Shown piece by piece: positions 1 to 5,023 of a stretch of DNA of 5,023 nt. How positions within the stretch are numbered: the first letter of the stretch is position 1; every line of letters begins with the position of its first letter. This DNA comes from Acidobacteriota bacterium. GTDB taxonomy: Bacteria > Acidobacteriota > Terriglobia > Terriglobales > Acidobacteriaceae. The position numbers were made by a program, and so were the translations under genes. Where the stretch lies: NCBI GenBank assembly GCA_021782675.1, contig JAJXUS010000199.1, positions 1 through 5,023 on the forward strand, in the 5' to 3' direction. Below the pieces are notes generated by a model. That model had not been told where the DNA came from, made no database searches, and saw only the letters and a list, made by a program, of their open reading frames with translations.

Positions 1-1
1 C

Positions 2-568
2 CCCGGCGGTGGTGCAGAAATTCTGGATGATGCCGTGCGCCATCGCATTGCCCGGCTGAAGTGCGGTACGGAAGACTGGGTGCTGGTGCATCGCACTGCG
101 CATCAGCTTGGCATGCGTACCACCGCGACCATGATGTTCGGCGTGGGTGAGACCTTCGAGCAGCGGGTGAATCACTTTGAGACCGTTCGAAGGCTGCAGG
201 AAGAGACCGGCGGCTTCACCGCCTTCATCCCATGGAGCTTTCAGCCGCACAACACCGCGCTCGGTGGCCGCGGCTGGGAAGAGGCCACAGCCGTCGAATA
301 CCTCAAGATGCTGGCGATTTCGCGCCTTTACCTCGACAACATTGAAAATGTTCAGTCGAGCTGGGTCACACAGGGACTGAAGGTTCTGCAGATGGGCCTG
401 CGGTTCGGCGGCAACGATGTCGGCTCGGTCATGCTGGAAGAAAACGTGGTGAAGGCGGCCGGTACTTCCAACTGCACCACGGAAGAAGAACTGCGCCACG
501 TCATTCGCGATGCCGGATTCCGTCCCGTGCAGCGCGACACGCTCTATCGCACCATGTTTTTGAGCTGA
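2..568 (+). CDS. mqnC: Cyclic dehypoxanthinyl futalosine synthase MqnC, C-terminal half (5' end outside window)
   Basis: MqnC is a radical SAM enzyme of the futalosine route to menaquinone. It cyclises dehypoxanthine futalosine to cyclic dehypoxanthinyl futalosine in the cytoplasm. The 188 residues visible open with PGGGAEIL, the glycine-rich motif shared by MqnC and MqnE. They continue with MMFGVGET (a radical-SAM barrel strand), IPWSFQPHNTAL, and a C-terminal block NDVGSVMLEENVVKAAGT. That last block (EENVV-AAGT) fits MqnC better than the paralogue MqnE, where I recall a different sequence there. The CxxxCxxC iron-sulfur cluster motif lies N-terminal and is outside the window. The family is about 370 residues long, so roughly half is present. 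The frame is open from base 2; the GTG at 35 is internal and not a real start. The C-terminus (TLYRTMFLS) looks intact. The last 25 bases overlap the end of the opposing DUF4126 gene. Confidence 0.92.
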   Translation, partial: PGGGAEILDDAVRHRIARLKCGTEDWVLVHRTAHQLGMRTTATMMFGVGETFEQRVNHFETVRRLQEETGGFTAFIPWSFQPHNTALGGRGWEEATAVEYLKMLAISRLYLDNIENVQSSWVTQGLKVLQMGLRFGGNDVGSVMLEENVVKAAGTSNCTTEEELRHVIRDAGFRPVQRDTLYRTMFLS

Positions 569-1176
569 CCGATCCCTGCCTGCGATGCGGGCTGCATCCG
601 ACGGCGGATCGCCCGAAACGCGCGGACGATCGATCGAGCCATCACCACGGCGAGCAGCAAAAATGCAAGGGCAATGCCGGCGGCGATCCACGCATGCGCC
701 GTCGCCAGCCAGGTGACGCCAATGGCCAACGCGTCCTCTGACCCGCTCAGCATTATGTTTGAAACCGGCTCCGGGCTGGGCGTCACAATCGCACGAACTG
801 CCGTTTTGCTGCTGTGCGCAATCAGAGCAATCCCCGCGCCGGCAAACGTCGCCAGCAACTGCATCTGCGGCGAAAGATGACTGGCCGCACGGTATGCCAG
901 CAGGGCCGCCACAGGAACGCGGATAAAGGTGTGCAGCGCGTTCCAGAGCATATCGATCCCGGGAACCTTATCCGCGACAAACTCCATCGCAAACATTGCA
1001 CCGCTGGCGCCGATCACCCACCAGTCCGCCAGAACTTCCAGCCCCGCAGGCAACACCACCCAGTGCGCATGTGCCAGCAGACCCAGGGTGAGCACCGTCG
1101 CATAAACATTCAGGCCCGCGGCGAAACTGGCCGCTATCACCAGGGCCGCGATCGTGCTCGGCGTAAATATCGGCAT
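544..1176 (-). CDS. DUF4126 domain integral membrane protein
   Basis: A 210-residue hydrophobic protein matching the DUF4126 family, whose function is unknown to me. Family-like blocks are GLNVYATVLTLGLLAH (about 21-36), the acidic/basic motif EFVADKVPGIDMLWNALHTF (65-84), and the loop SPEPVSNIMLSGSEDALA (134-151) after HSSKTAVR. Likely membrane segments lie at about 8-33, 50-65, 84-97, 105-121 and 160-182. An arginine-rich cytoplasmic tail follows (RAFRAIRRR, 185-193). I chose the ATG at 1174-1176 because family proteins begin just before the first hydrophobic segment. The frame stays open to 1407, but that extension is polar, unlike the family, and runs across the neighbouring gene's start. 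An intermediate ATG at 1216-1218 would add 14 residues and has no better ribosome site. No Shine-Dalgarno is seen; TATAAT lies 7 bases upstream, so the mRNA may be leaderless. The gene is convergent with mqnC and divergent from the glycosyltransferase. DUF identity is firm, role unknown. Confidence 0.85.
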   Translation of the reverse strand: MPIFTPSTIAALVIAASFAAGLNVYATVLTLGLLAHAHWVVLPAGLEVLADWWVIGASGAMFAMEFVADKVPGIDMLWNALHTFIRVPVAALLAYRAASHLSPQMQLLATFAGAGIALIAHSSKTAVRAIVTPSPEPVSNIMLSGSEDALAIGVTWLATAHAWIAAGIALAFLLLAVVMARSIVRAFRAIRRRMQPASQAGIGQLKNMVR

Positions 1177-1183
1177 GGCGCGG

Positions 1184-1189
1184 ATTATA
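1184..1189 (-). promoter_or_regulatory. Candidate -10 element (TATAAT) of the DUF4126 gene
   Basis: Read on the minus strand, this is a perfect TATAAT followed by CCGCGCC and then the DUF4126 ATG, so transcription would start at or within a base or two of the start codon. It sits within a 5-bp inverted repeat (CGGAT, 3 bases, ATCCG; 1181-1193), a possible small operator. No convincing -35 hexamer is present 16-18 bases upstream. Confidence 0.5.
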
Positions 1190-1246
1190 TCCGGGAAGGC
1201 CGCCCGGGGGCTTCGCATGGTATGCCCGCAGGAATATGCTCCAACG

Positions 1247-1252
1247 TACAAT
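1247..1252 (+). promoter_or_regulatory. Candidate -10 element (TACAAT) of the glycosyltransferase gene
   Basis: TACAAT matches the -10 consensus at five of six positions. A start site about 7 bases downstream (near 1259) would give a leader of about 29 bases starting just before the hairpin at 1261-1276. The -35 position (about 1224-1229, GCCCGC) does not resemble TTGACA, so the assignment rests on the -10 alone. Confidence 0.4.
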
Positions 1253-1260
1253 AGGCTCAG

Positions 1261-1276
1261 ACCCTCCCCGGAGGGT
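1261..1276 (+). promoter_or_regulatory. Leader hairpin containing the glycosyltransferase Shine-Dalgarno
   Basis: ACCCTCCCCGGAGGGT is an inverted repeat: ACCCTC pairs with GAGGGT around a four-base loop. The right arm and the adjacent loop base contain GGAGGG (1270-1275), the only good Shine-Dalgarno before the ATG at 1288. The gap of 12 bases is longer than usual. Folding would hide the ribosome site, so this may damp or regulate translation. It could also be a DNA operator or chance. Confidence 0.45.
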
Positions 1277-1287
1277 AAGCTTTCCAC

Positions 1288-2976
1288 ATGGTTTTGAGCG
1301 CGCTTCCAGGGATGACACCGGCAAACATGCATCTTCTCAGCGCCATTCTTCTGACTTCCCAGGAAAACCCGGTCGTCCACTACTTTCGCGAGCAGTGGGC
1401 CGTGCACCAGATTTTTGCGCCGCTCTACAGCTTTAACTGGTTTGACGCTTCACTGCTGACCCCCTACTTCATCCTGATGGTCGTGCTGGCCTTTTATGGC
1501 ATCCATCGCTATCAGTTGGTGTGGCTCTATTACCGCAACAAAAAGAACGCGACTCGGGAGCCGGCGCAACGGTTTGCGGAGCTGCCGTTCATCACCGTTC
1601 AGCTTCCGATCTTCAATGAACAGTATGTCGTTGATCGCCTGATTGACGCGGTATGCCGTTTTGATTATCCGCGGGACCGCCTGGAGATTCAGGTGCTCGA
1701 TGACTCTACCGACGAGACGCGCGAAGTCGCCGCCAACATCGTCGAGCGCTACAAAGATGGCTGGAACGGCCTGCCGCCCCAGCCCATCCTTTACATCCAT
1801 CGCACGAATCGCCACGGCTACAAGGCGGGTGCGCTCGACAATGGCCTGAAGACCGCGAAAGGCGAACTGATCGCGATCTTTGACGCGGACTTCATTCCGC
1901 CCTCCGACTGGTTGATGCGTGTCGTGCATCATCTTGCCGAGCCGAACATCGGAATGGTGCAGACGCGGTGGACGCATCTGAACCGCGATTACAGCTTTCT
2001 GACGCAGGTCTCCGCCATTCTGCTGGATGGTCATTTTGTGCTGGAGCACGGCGGCCGATCGCGCGCGAAGGTCTTCTTTAACTTCAACGGCACCGCTGGC
2101 ATGTGGCGTCGCGCGGCCATCGACGAGGCTGGAGGCTGGCAGCACGACACGCTGACCGAAGACACCGACCTGAGCTATCGCGCCCAGTTGAAGGGCTGGC
2201 GCTTCAAATATCTGCAGGACGTGGAATGCCCGGCCGAACTGCCCATCGAAATGACCGCCTTCAAAACCCAGCAGGCGCGCTGGGCCAAGGGTCTCATCCA
2301 GACCTCAAAGAAAATCCTGCCACGCATCCTGCGCTCTGACATTCCCTTTCATAACAAGCTGGAAGCCTTTTACCACCTGACGGCCAACATCAGCTACCCA
2401 CTCATGGTGCTGCTGTCGATTGTTCTCATGCCCGTCATGATCATCCGCTTCTATCAGGGATGGTTTCAGATGTTGTGGATCGACCTGCCGCTTTTCGTCG
2501 CGTCCACCTGCTCCGTCTCATCGTTCTATCTGGTCTCGCAGAAAGAACTTTTTCCGGGCAAGTGGTACAAGGCGCTGCTCTACCTGCCTTTCGTGATGGC
2601 TGTCGGAGGCGTGGGCCTTACTCTGACCAACTCCCGCGCGGTGATGGAAGCGCTGTTTGGCGTAAAAAGCAGCTTTAAACGCACTCCAAAGTACCGAGTG
2701 CAAAAGCGGGGCGAGAAATCGCAAGCCGCCAAATATCGCAAGCGGCTGGGATGGCTGCCGTGGATCGAGCTGGCTATCAGCGCGTATTTTGCCGCCACCA
2801 TCTGGTACGCCATCGACAATGGCAACTACATCACGGTGCCGTTTCTCTTCCTCTTTACGTTCGGCTACGGCTACACCGCGGTTTTAAGCATTCTCCAGGG
2901 AGCCTTCGACCGGTTCCGTTCGGATGCGGGCAGCCTTGACGAGGCCGCCGCCAAGCCCTTCCCCGTCGGCGTTTAA
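1288..2976 (+). CDS. Membrane-bound family 2 glycosyltransferase, cellulose/mannan synthase-like (CslA type)
   Basis: A 562-residue processive beta-glycosyltransferase of the inner membrane. It probably polymerises a beta-linked polysaccharide from nucleotide sugars and passes it through its own channel. The GT-A domain spans about 100-335 and has the full catalytic set: VLDDSTD (136-142), DAD (199-201, metal and nucleotide binding), FNGTAGMWRR (266-275), TED (290-292, catalytic base) and QQARW (328-332, the QxxRW acceptor motif). One membrane segment precedes it (about 57-80). Several follow at about 364-388, 396-416, 428-447, 492-509 and 514-536, with a basic loop at 463-487. The blocks GYKAGALDNGL, EAGGW and LKGWRFKYL resemble plant CslA mannan synthases as I remember them. 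There is no C-terminal PilZ domain, unlike BcsA, so cyclic-di-GMP control by that route is not expected. No bcs-type partner is nearby. Starts at 1312 or 1327 are also possible; 1288 is preferred for its GGAGGG site. Product sugar is unknown. Confidence 0.9.
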   Translation: MVLSALPGMTPANMHLLSAILLTSQENPVVHYFREQWAVHQIFAPLYSFNWFDASLLTPYFILMVVLAFYGIHRYQLVWLYYRNKKNATREPAQRFAELPFITVQLPIFNEQYVVDRLIDAVCRFDYPRDRLEIQVLDDSTDETREVAANIVERYKDGWNGLPPQPILYIHRTNRHGYKAGALDNGLKTAKGELIAIFDADFIPPSDWLMRVVHHLAEPNIGMVQTRWTHLNRDYSFLTQVSAILLDGHFVLEHGGRSRAKVFFNFNGTAGMWRRAAIDEAGGWQHDTLTEDTDLSYRAQLKGWRFKYLQDVECPAELPIEMTAFKTQQARWAKGLIQTSKKILPRILRSDIPFHNKLEAFYHLTANISYPLMVLLSIVLMPVMIIRFYQGWFQMLWIDLPLFVASTCSVSSFYLVSQKELFPGKWYKALLYLPFVMAVGGVGLTLTNSRAVMEALFGVKSSFKRTPKYRVQKRGEKSQAAKYRKRLGWLPWIELAISAYFAATIWYAIDNGNYITVPFLFLFTFGYGYTAVLSILQGAFDRFRSDAGSLDEAAAKPFPVGV

Positions 2977-3003
2977 AGCTTCCGACTGAGCGGACCAAAG
3001 ATT

Positions 3004-4515
3004 TCAGCGGGGATCTGCAGCAGGAATGGATGACCGCTCGCCATCCAACAGCGCCTTCAGCCTGCTGACCGCACGCGGCATTGTCTCCGCCGGCGTTCCC
3101 CCAAAGCCGAGCACAAATCCGGACTGCGGCTTCGACGCAAAATACGTTGCGGAAAGCGGCCATAGCCAAAGATTCTGTTTCGCCGCGCGGTCCGCCAGCT
3201 CCCGATCTCGGAAGCCTCCCGGTAACTTCATCACAAGCTGGATGGCTGCATCATCGCCGACAACCGGAAAGTCAGCGCCTAACTGTCGCTGAATGTTTTC
3301 AACCAGCGCGGTCCGCCGCTCGGAGTACGTCAACCGCATCCGCCGCAAATGCCTTGCAAAGTGCCCTTCCGCAAGAAAGTCCGTCAGAACCCGCTGTTCA
3401 AAGGATGCCCGCGAAAAGTCGACGGACAGGCGAATGGCTCGGAAGGCGGCTACCAGGTCCGGCGGCAAGACCAGATATCCGATTCTTAAAGCTGGAAACA
3501 AAACCTTGCTGAAGCTCCCCAGATAGATGACGCGTGCGTCAACATCCAATCCCTGCATACACGCCAACGGCGGACTCTCATAGCGGAACTCGCTGTCGTA
3601 GTCGTCTTCCAGAATCCAGGCTCCGCTGGATGAGGCCCAGTTCAACAGCTCCATCCGGCGCTGCAGGCTCATCGTCACACCCAGCGGAAACTGATGAGAA
3701 GGCGTAACGAGCGCCGCTTTCGCCTTCGGGCACATGCGAATACCCTGCCGGACATTCAGTCCCTCGCGATCGACAGGAACCGGGATGAAGCGGCATCGCG
3801 AAAAGCTCAAAGCATCCCGCGCAAAACCATACCCTGGCTCCTCCATCCAGATCGGCGCGCCCGGCTCCAGCAACGCCAGGCCACAGATGTGCAGCGCCTG
3901 CTGCGTGCCGTTGACGATCATGATCTGAGAGTCTTCACAGCGAAGCCTGCGGGAGGTCCTTAGATACTCGGCAATGGCGCTGCGGAGCGGCGGGTAGCCC
4001 ATCGCGTCGCTGTTTTGCAAAGCGTCGGCAGCCAGCCGGCGGGCAGAGCGTACGGCCAGAACCGCCCATATCTTGAAAGGAAACACATCGGCAGCCACCT
4101 CTCCCACCCGGAACGAGCCCGTCCCTCGTAACCAGGGAAGCGGACGCGTCGGCGTCAGGTCTTCCATCCGATGCGCGGTCGCGCGCGGCGATTCTGTTCG
4201 ATGGATGATTGGAGTCTTTACCGCTTCGGCCTCCAGTCTTCTCTCCGGGAGCACGCGAGAGATCGCAGTCCCCGCGCCAACCCAGGTTTCGAGATATCCC
4301 TCCGTCATCAACTGCGCGTAAGCATTCACCACCGGGAATCGGGAGATCTTCAGCTCCTCCGCAAGCTCCCGGCTGGACGGCACGCGCTGCCCAGGCCGCA
4401 GATCCCCGTGGGATACGGCCATGCGAAACGCGTCATAAATCTGGCGGTGTAAGGGAGTGGGCAGCGAGCGATCCACCCCGATGGCTGGAAGAAGGACGGA
4501 TGCAACGCGCTTCAT
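3004..4515 (-). CDS. MocR/GabR-family transcriptional regulator (GntR winged helix fused to aminotransferase-like domain)
   Basis: A 503-residue PLP-dependent transcription factor. The N-terminal GntR winged helix covers about 15-85 (PLHRQIYDAFRMAV, GQRVPSSRELAEEL, NAYAQLMTEGYLE). A linker leads to a fold-type I aminotransferase-like domain, about 140-490. Family motifs include NGTQQALH (202-209), EEPGYGFARDAL (225-236), TPSHQFPLG (271-279), EDDYDSEFRYE (303-313) and GSFSK (333-337). By alignment with GabR, D304, Y306 and K337 correspond to its PLP-contacting Asp279, Tyr281 and Lys312, with the same 33-residue Asp-Lys spacing, so cofactor binding is expected. AAIQL (423-427) stands where many relatives have a GLH-type motif; its effect is unclear. 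Such regulators often control vitamin B6 or amino-acid genes, frequently the divergent neighbour. No pdxS/pdxT is visible, so calling it PdxR is not justified. The start follows TAGGAT, readable as a ribosome site or a -10. It is convergent with the glycosyltransferase. Confidence 0.9.
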   Translation of the reverse strand: MKRVASVLLPAIGVDRSLPTPLHRQIYDAFRMAVSHGDLRPGQRVPSSRELAEELKISRFPVVNAYAQLMTEGYLETWVGAGTAISRVLPERRLEAEAVKTPIIHRTESPRATAHRMEDLTPTRPLPWLRGTGSFRVGEVAADVFPFKIWAVLAVRSARRLAADALQNSDAMGYPPLRSAIAEYLRTSRRLRCEDSQIMIVNGTQQALHICGLALLEPGAPIWMEEPGYGFARDALSFSRCRFIPVPVDREGLNVRQGIRMCPKAKAALVTPSHQFPLGVTMSLQRRMELLNWASSSGAWILEDDYDSEFRYESPPLACMQGLDVDARVIYLGSFSKVLFPALRIGYLVLPPDLVAAFRAIRLSVDFSRASFEQRVLTDFLAEGHFARHLRRMRLTYSERRTALVENIQRQLGADFPVVGDDAAIQLVMKLPGGFRDRELADRAAKQNLWLWPLSATYFASKPQSGFVLGFGGTPAETMPRAVSRLKALLDGERSSIPAADPR

Positions 4516-4522
4516 GGCCGCG

Positions 4523-4552
4523 ATCCTAAGTGGTATGGCAAATCAGCGTCAA
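4523..4552 (-). promoter_or_regulatory. Candidate promoter of the MocR-family gene
   Basis: On the minus strand TTGACG (4552-4547, five of six matches to -35) is followed by 18 bases and TAGGAT (4528-4523, four of six matches to -10). Seven bases then separate it from the ATG, implying a leaderless or nearly leaderless mRNA. The AGGA within the -10 could instead be a Shine-Dalgarno, in which case the promoter lies further upstream. Confidence 0.45.
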
Positions 4553-4560
4553 GTGGATAT
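4528..4560 (+). repeat. Two AAGTGGW direct repeats over the MocR promoter (candidate autoregulatory operator)
   Basis: AAGTGGTAT (4528-4536) and AAGTGGATAT (4551-4560) lie in the same orientation with starts 23 bases apart, about two helical turns, so a dimer could contact both on one DNA face. One copy overlaps the -35 hexamer of the regulator and the other the -10/spacer, as expected for autorepression. MocR-type regulators commonly bind direct repeats; from memory, AGTGGW-like boxes have been described for actinobacterial PdxR, which I could not check. Confidence 0.4.
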
Positions 4561-4569
4561 TGAACCTGA

Positions 4570-4657
4570 CCACCAAAAGGGCCAACGTGGAATTAAGACC
4601 GCATCCGCTTCGAGATGCGGAGCAATTCCATGCTCCACCAACGATGTTCCCACGTGG
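4570..4657 (+). repeat. Two-part direct repeat in the divergent control region
   Basis: CCACCAA, 5 bases, CCAACGTGG (4570-4590) recurs as CCACCAA, 7 bases, CCCACGTGG (4635-4657). The first part is identical and the second matches at 8 of 9 positions. The second copy contains the palindrome CCACGTGG and ends two bases before the GGGAGG ribosome site of the receptor-like gene. It may be a pair of regulator sites. The spacing differs between copies, so chance cannot be excluded. Confidence 0.3.
4599..4620 (+). promoter_or_regulatory. 7-bp inverted repeat between the two-part repeats
   Basis: CCGCATC (4599-4605) and GATGCGG (4614-4620) are perfect reverse complements around an 8-base loop. It lies 54 bases before the receptor-like start, so it could be a leader hairpin or an operator. 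There is no T-run after it, so it is not a standard terminator. Confidence 0.3.
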
Positions 4658-4660
4658 CTG

Positions 4661-4665
4661 GGAGG
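4661..4665 (+). promoter_or_regulatory. Ribosome binding site of the receptor-like gene
   Basis: GGAGG lies 9 bases before the ATG at 4675. This decides the start, since the same frame is open from an earlier ATG at 4615 that has no such site and would put 20 polar residues before a good signal peptide. Confidence 0.75.
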
Positions 4666-4674
4666 CCAGTGACA

Positions 4675-5016
4675 ATGAATTTCAGTTTCAATCAAAGATG
4701 GGGAAACCCGCACAGACGTCTGTTTTTTGCCCTGTTCCTCGCAATCGCCGCGAGCGTGCTGCTGCAACCCGTGGTTCGCGCGCAAACGGCAGTAACCGGC
4801 AGCATCAACGGCCTGGTGGTTGATCTGACCGGTGCGGTAGTACCCGACGCAGCGGTAACGGTGAAGGACCAGCAGACGGGTGCGGTGGTCAATCTGACCT
4901 CAAATGCCGATGGGCGTTTCGTTGCCTCGTTTCTCAAGCCGGACAAGTTCGAAGTCACCGCCTCCGCGCTGGGGTTCCAGACCGCAACGGCTTCGATTCA
5001 AGTGCTCAGCACTTGA
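4675..5016 (+). CDS. Oar-like TonB-dependent receptor, N-terminal fragment (signal peptide and carboxypeptidase-regulatory-like domain)
   Basis: The 113 residues begin with a Sec signal peptide: a basic start (RWGNPHRR), a hydrophobic core LFFALFLAIAASVLL (16-30), and a likely cut after VRA (36). A carboxypeptidase-regulatory-like beta-sandwich follows at about 40-112, with the typical pattern GSINGLVVDLTGAVVPDAAVTV, TSNADGRF and SALGFQTA. In Acidobacteriota this combination heads very long outer-membrane receptors (about 1000 residues or more) with a TonB plug and beta-barrel, thought to import or bind large substrates. None of the plug or barrel is present. The TGA at 5014-5016 and the last two codons lie in the right arm of the terminal palindrome, so the stop may be artefactual and the real gene longer. 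If the stop is real, the product would be a small secreted single-domain protein or a broken gene. It is divergent from the MocR-type regulator across 159 bases. Confidence 0.75.
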   Translation: MNFSFNQRWGNPHRRLFFALFLAIAASVLLQPVVRAQTAVTGSINGLVVDLTGAVVPDAAVTVKDQQTGAVVNLTSNADGRFVASFLKPDKFEVTASALGFQTATASIQVLST

Positions 5017-5023
5017 ATCGAAG
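4991..5023. repeat. Perfect 16+1+16 inverted repeat at the window edge
   Basis: CTTCGATTCAAGTGCT (4991-5006) is followed by one C (5007) and its exact reverse complement AGCACTTGAATCGAAG (5008-5023). As RNA it would form a 15-bp stem with a three-base loop. The right arm ends on the last base of the window, so the symmetry may continue beyond it. The left arm is in-frame coding sequence of the receptor domain; the right arm supplies a stop codon. A fold-back or contig-end artefact is the leading explanation. Confidence 0.9.

Noticed and set aside
814..1254. 146-codon open frame on the plus strand
   Set aside because: It is antisense to DUF4126, its product is rich in Arg, Gln and His with no recognisable domain, and the opposite strand gives a clear family match.
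1177..1407. N-terminal extension of the DUF4126 frame up to an ATG at 1407
   Set aside because: The added residues are polar and not family-like, and the extension would run 120 bases into the start of the opposing glycosyltransferase gene.
1450..2145. 231-codon open frame on the minus strand
   Set aside because: It lies opposite the catalytic domain of the glycosyltransferase; such long antisense frames are common in GC-rich genes and it has no recognisable motif.
2965..2986. GTCGG...CCGAC inverted repeat at the end of the glycosyltransferase gene as a terminator
   Set aside because: The stem is only 5 bp with a 12-base loop and no T-run follows; it is too weak to call.
4560..4598. TTGAAC (4560-4565) as the -35 of a promoter for the receptor-like gene
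   Set aside because: No acceptable -10 lies 16-18 bases downstream; TTAAGA at 4593 is too far away.
4615..4674. Upstream ATG at 4615 for the receptor-like gene
   Set aside because: It has no ribosome site, and the ATG at 4675 has GGAGG at 9 bases and directly opens a normal signal peptide.
4991..5023. Terminal palindrome as a rho-independent terminator
   Set aside because: It lies within a conserved coding domain and no T-run is visible after it within the window.
1..5023. CRISPR arrays, tRNA, rRNA, insertion sequences or toxin-antitoxin genes
   Set aside because: None seen: no regularly spaced repeats, no tRNA cloverleaf recognised, and no transposase or small paired genes.

Overview
The window looks like a piece of an Acidobacteriota genome, probably Terriglobales/Acidobacteriaceae. 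This is inferred from a futalosine-pathway menaquinone gene, a GC-rich base composition, a CslA-like family 2 glycosyltransferase, and the start of an Oar-like TonB-dependent receptor with a carboxypeptidase-regulatory-like N-terminal domain, a type very abundant in that group. No rRNA or marker gene is present, so the assignment is an inference. The window may be a whole short contig: the first gene runs off the left edge and the right edge falls exactly at the end of a perfect inverted repeat.

Layout: (1) 2-568 +, the C-terminal half of MqnC (cyclic dehypoxanthinyl futalosine synthase). (2) 544-1176 -, a DUF4126 integral membrane protein, convergent with mqnC and overlapping its 3' end by 25 bases. 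(3) 1177-1287, a 111-base divergent intergenic region with a TATAAT element close to the DUF4126 start, a TACAAT element for the rightward gene, and a small hairpin that contains the rightward gene's Shine-Dalgarno sequence. (4) 1288-2976 +, a membrane-embedded processive GT2 glycosyltransferase resembling cellulose/mannan synthases. (5) 3004-4515 -, a MocR/GabR-type regulator (GntR winged helix plus fold-type I aminotransferase domain), convergent with the glycosyltransferase across a 27-base gap. (6) 4516-4674, a divergent control region rich in short repeats: two AAGTGGW boxes over the MocR promoter, a two-part direct repeat, and a 7-bp hairpin. (7) 4675-5016 +, signal peptide and first domain of an Oar-like receptor, which stops early inside a 33-base perfect palindrome at the window edge.

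The genes do not form one operon. Orientation alternates (+ - + - +), so each gene is probably transcribed on its own or from a divergent pair. The clearest functional hypothesis is that the MocR regulator controls itself, and possibly the divergent receptor-like gene, through the repeats between them. The glycosyltransferase probably makes or extends an extracellular beta-glycan; no bcs partner genes are in view.

I do not see a clearly new biological system. The observations most worth a second look are the terminal palindrome, which may be an assembly or fold-back artefact that falsely ends the receptor gene, the repeat architecture at 4523-4657, and the hairpin over the glycosyltransferase ribosome-binding site.
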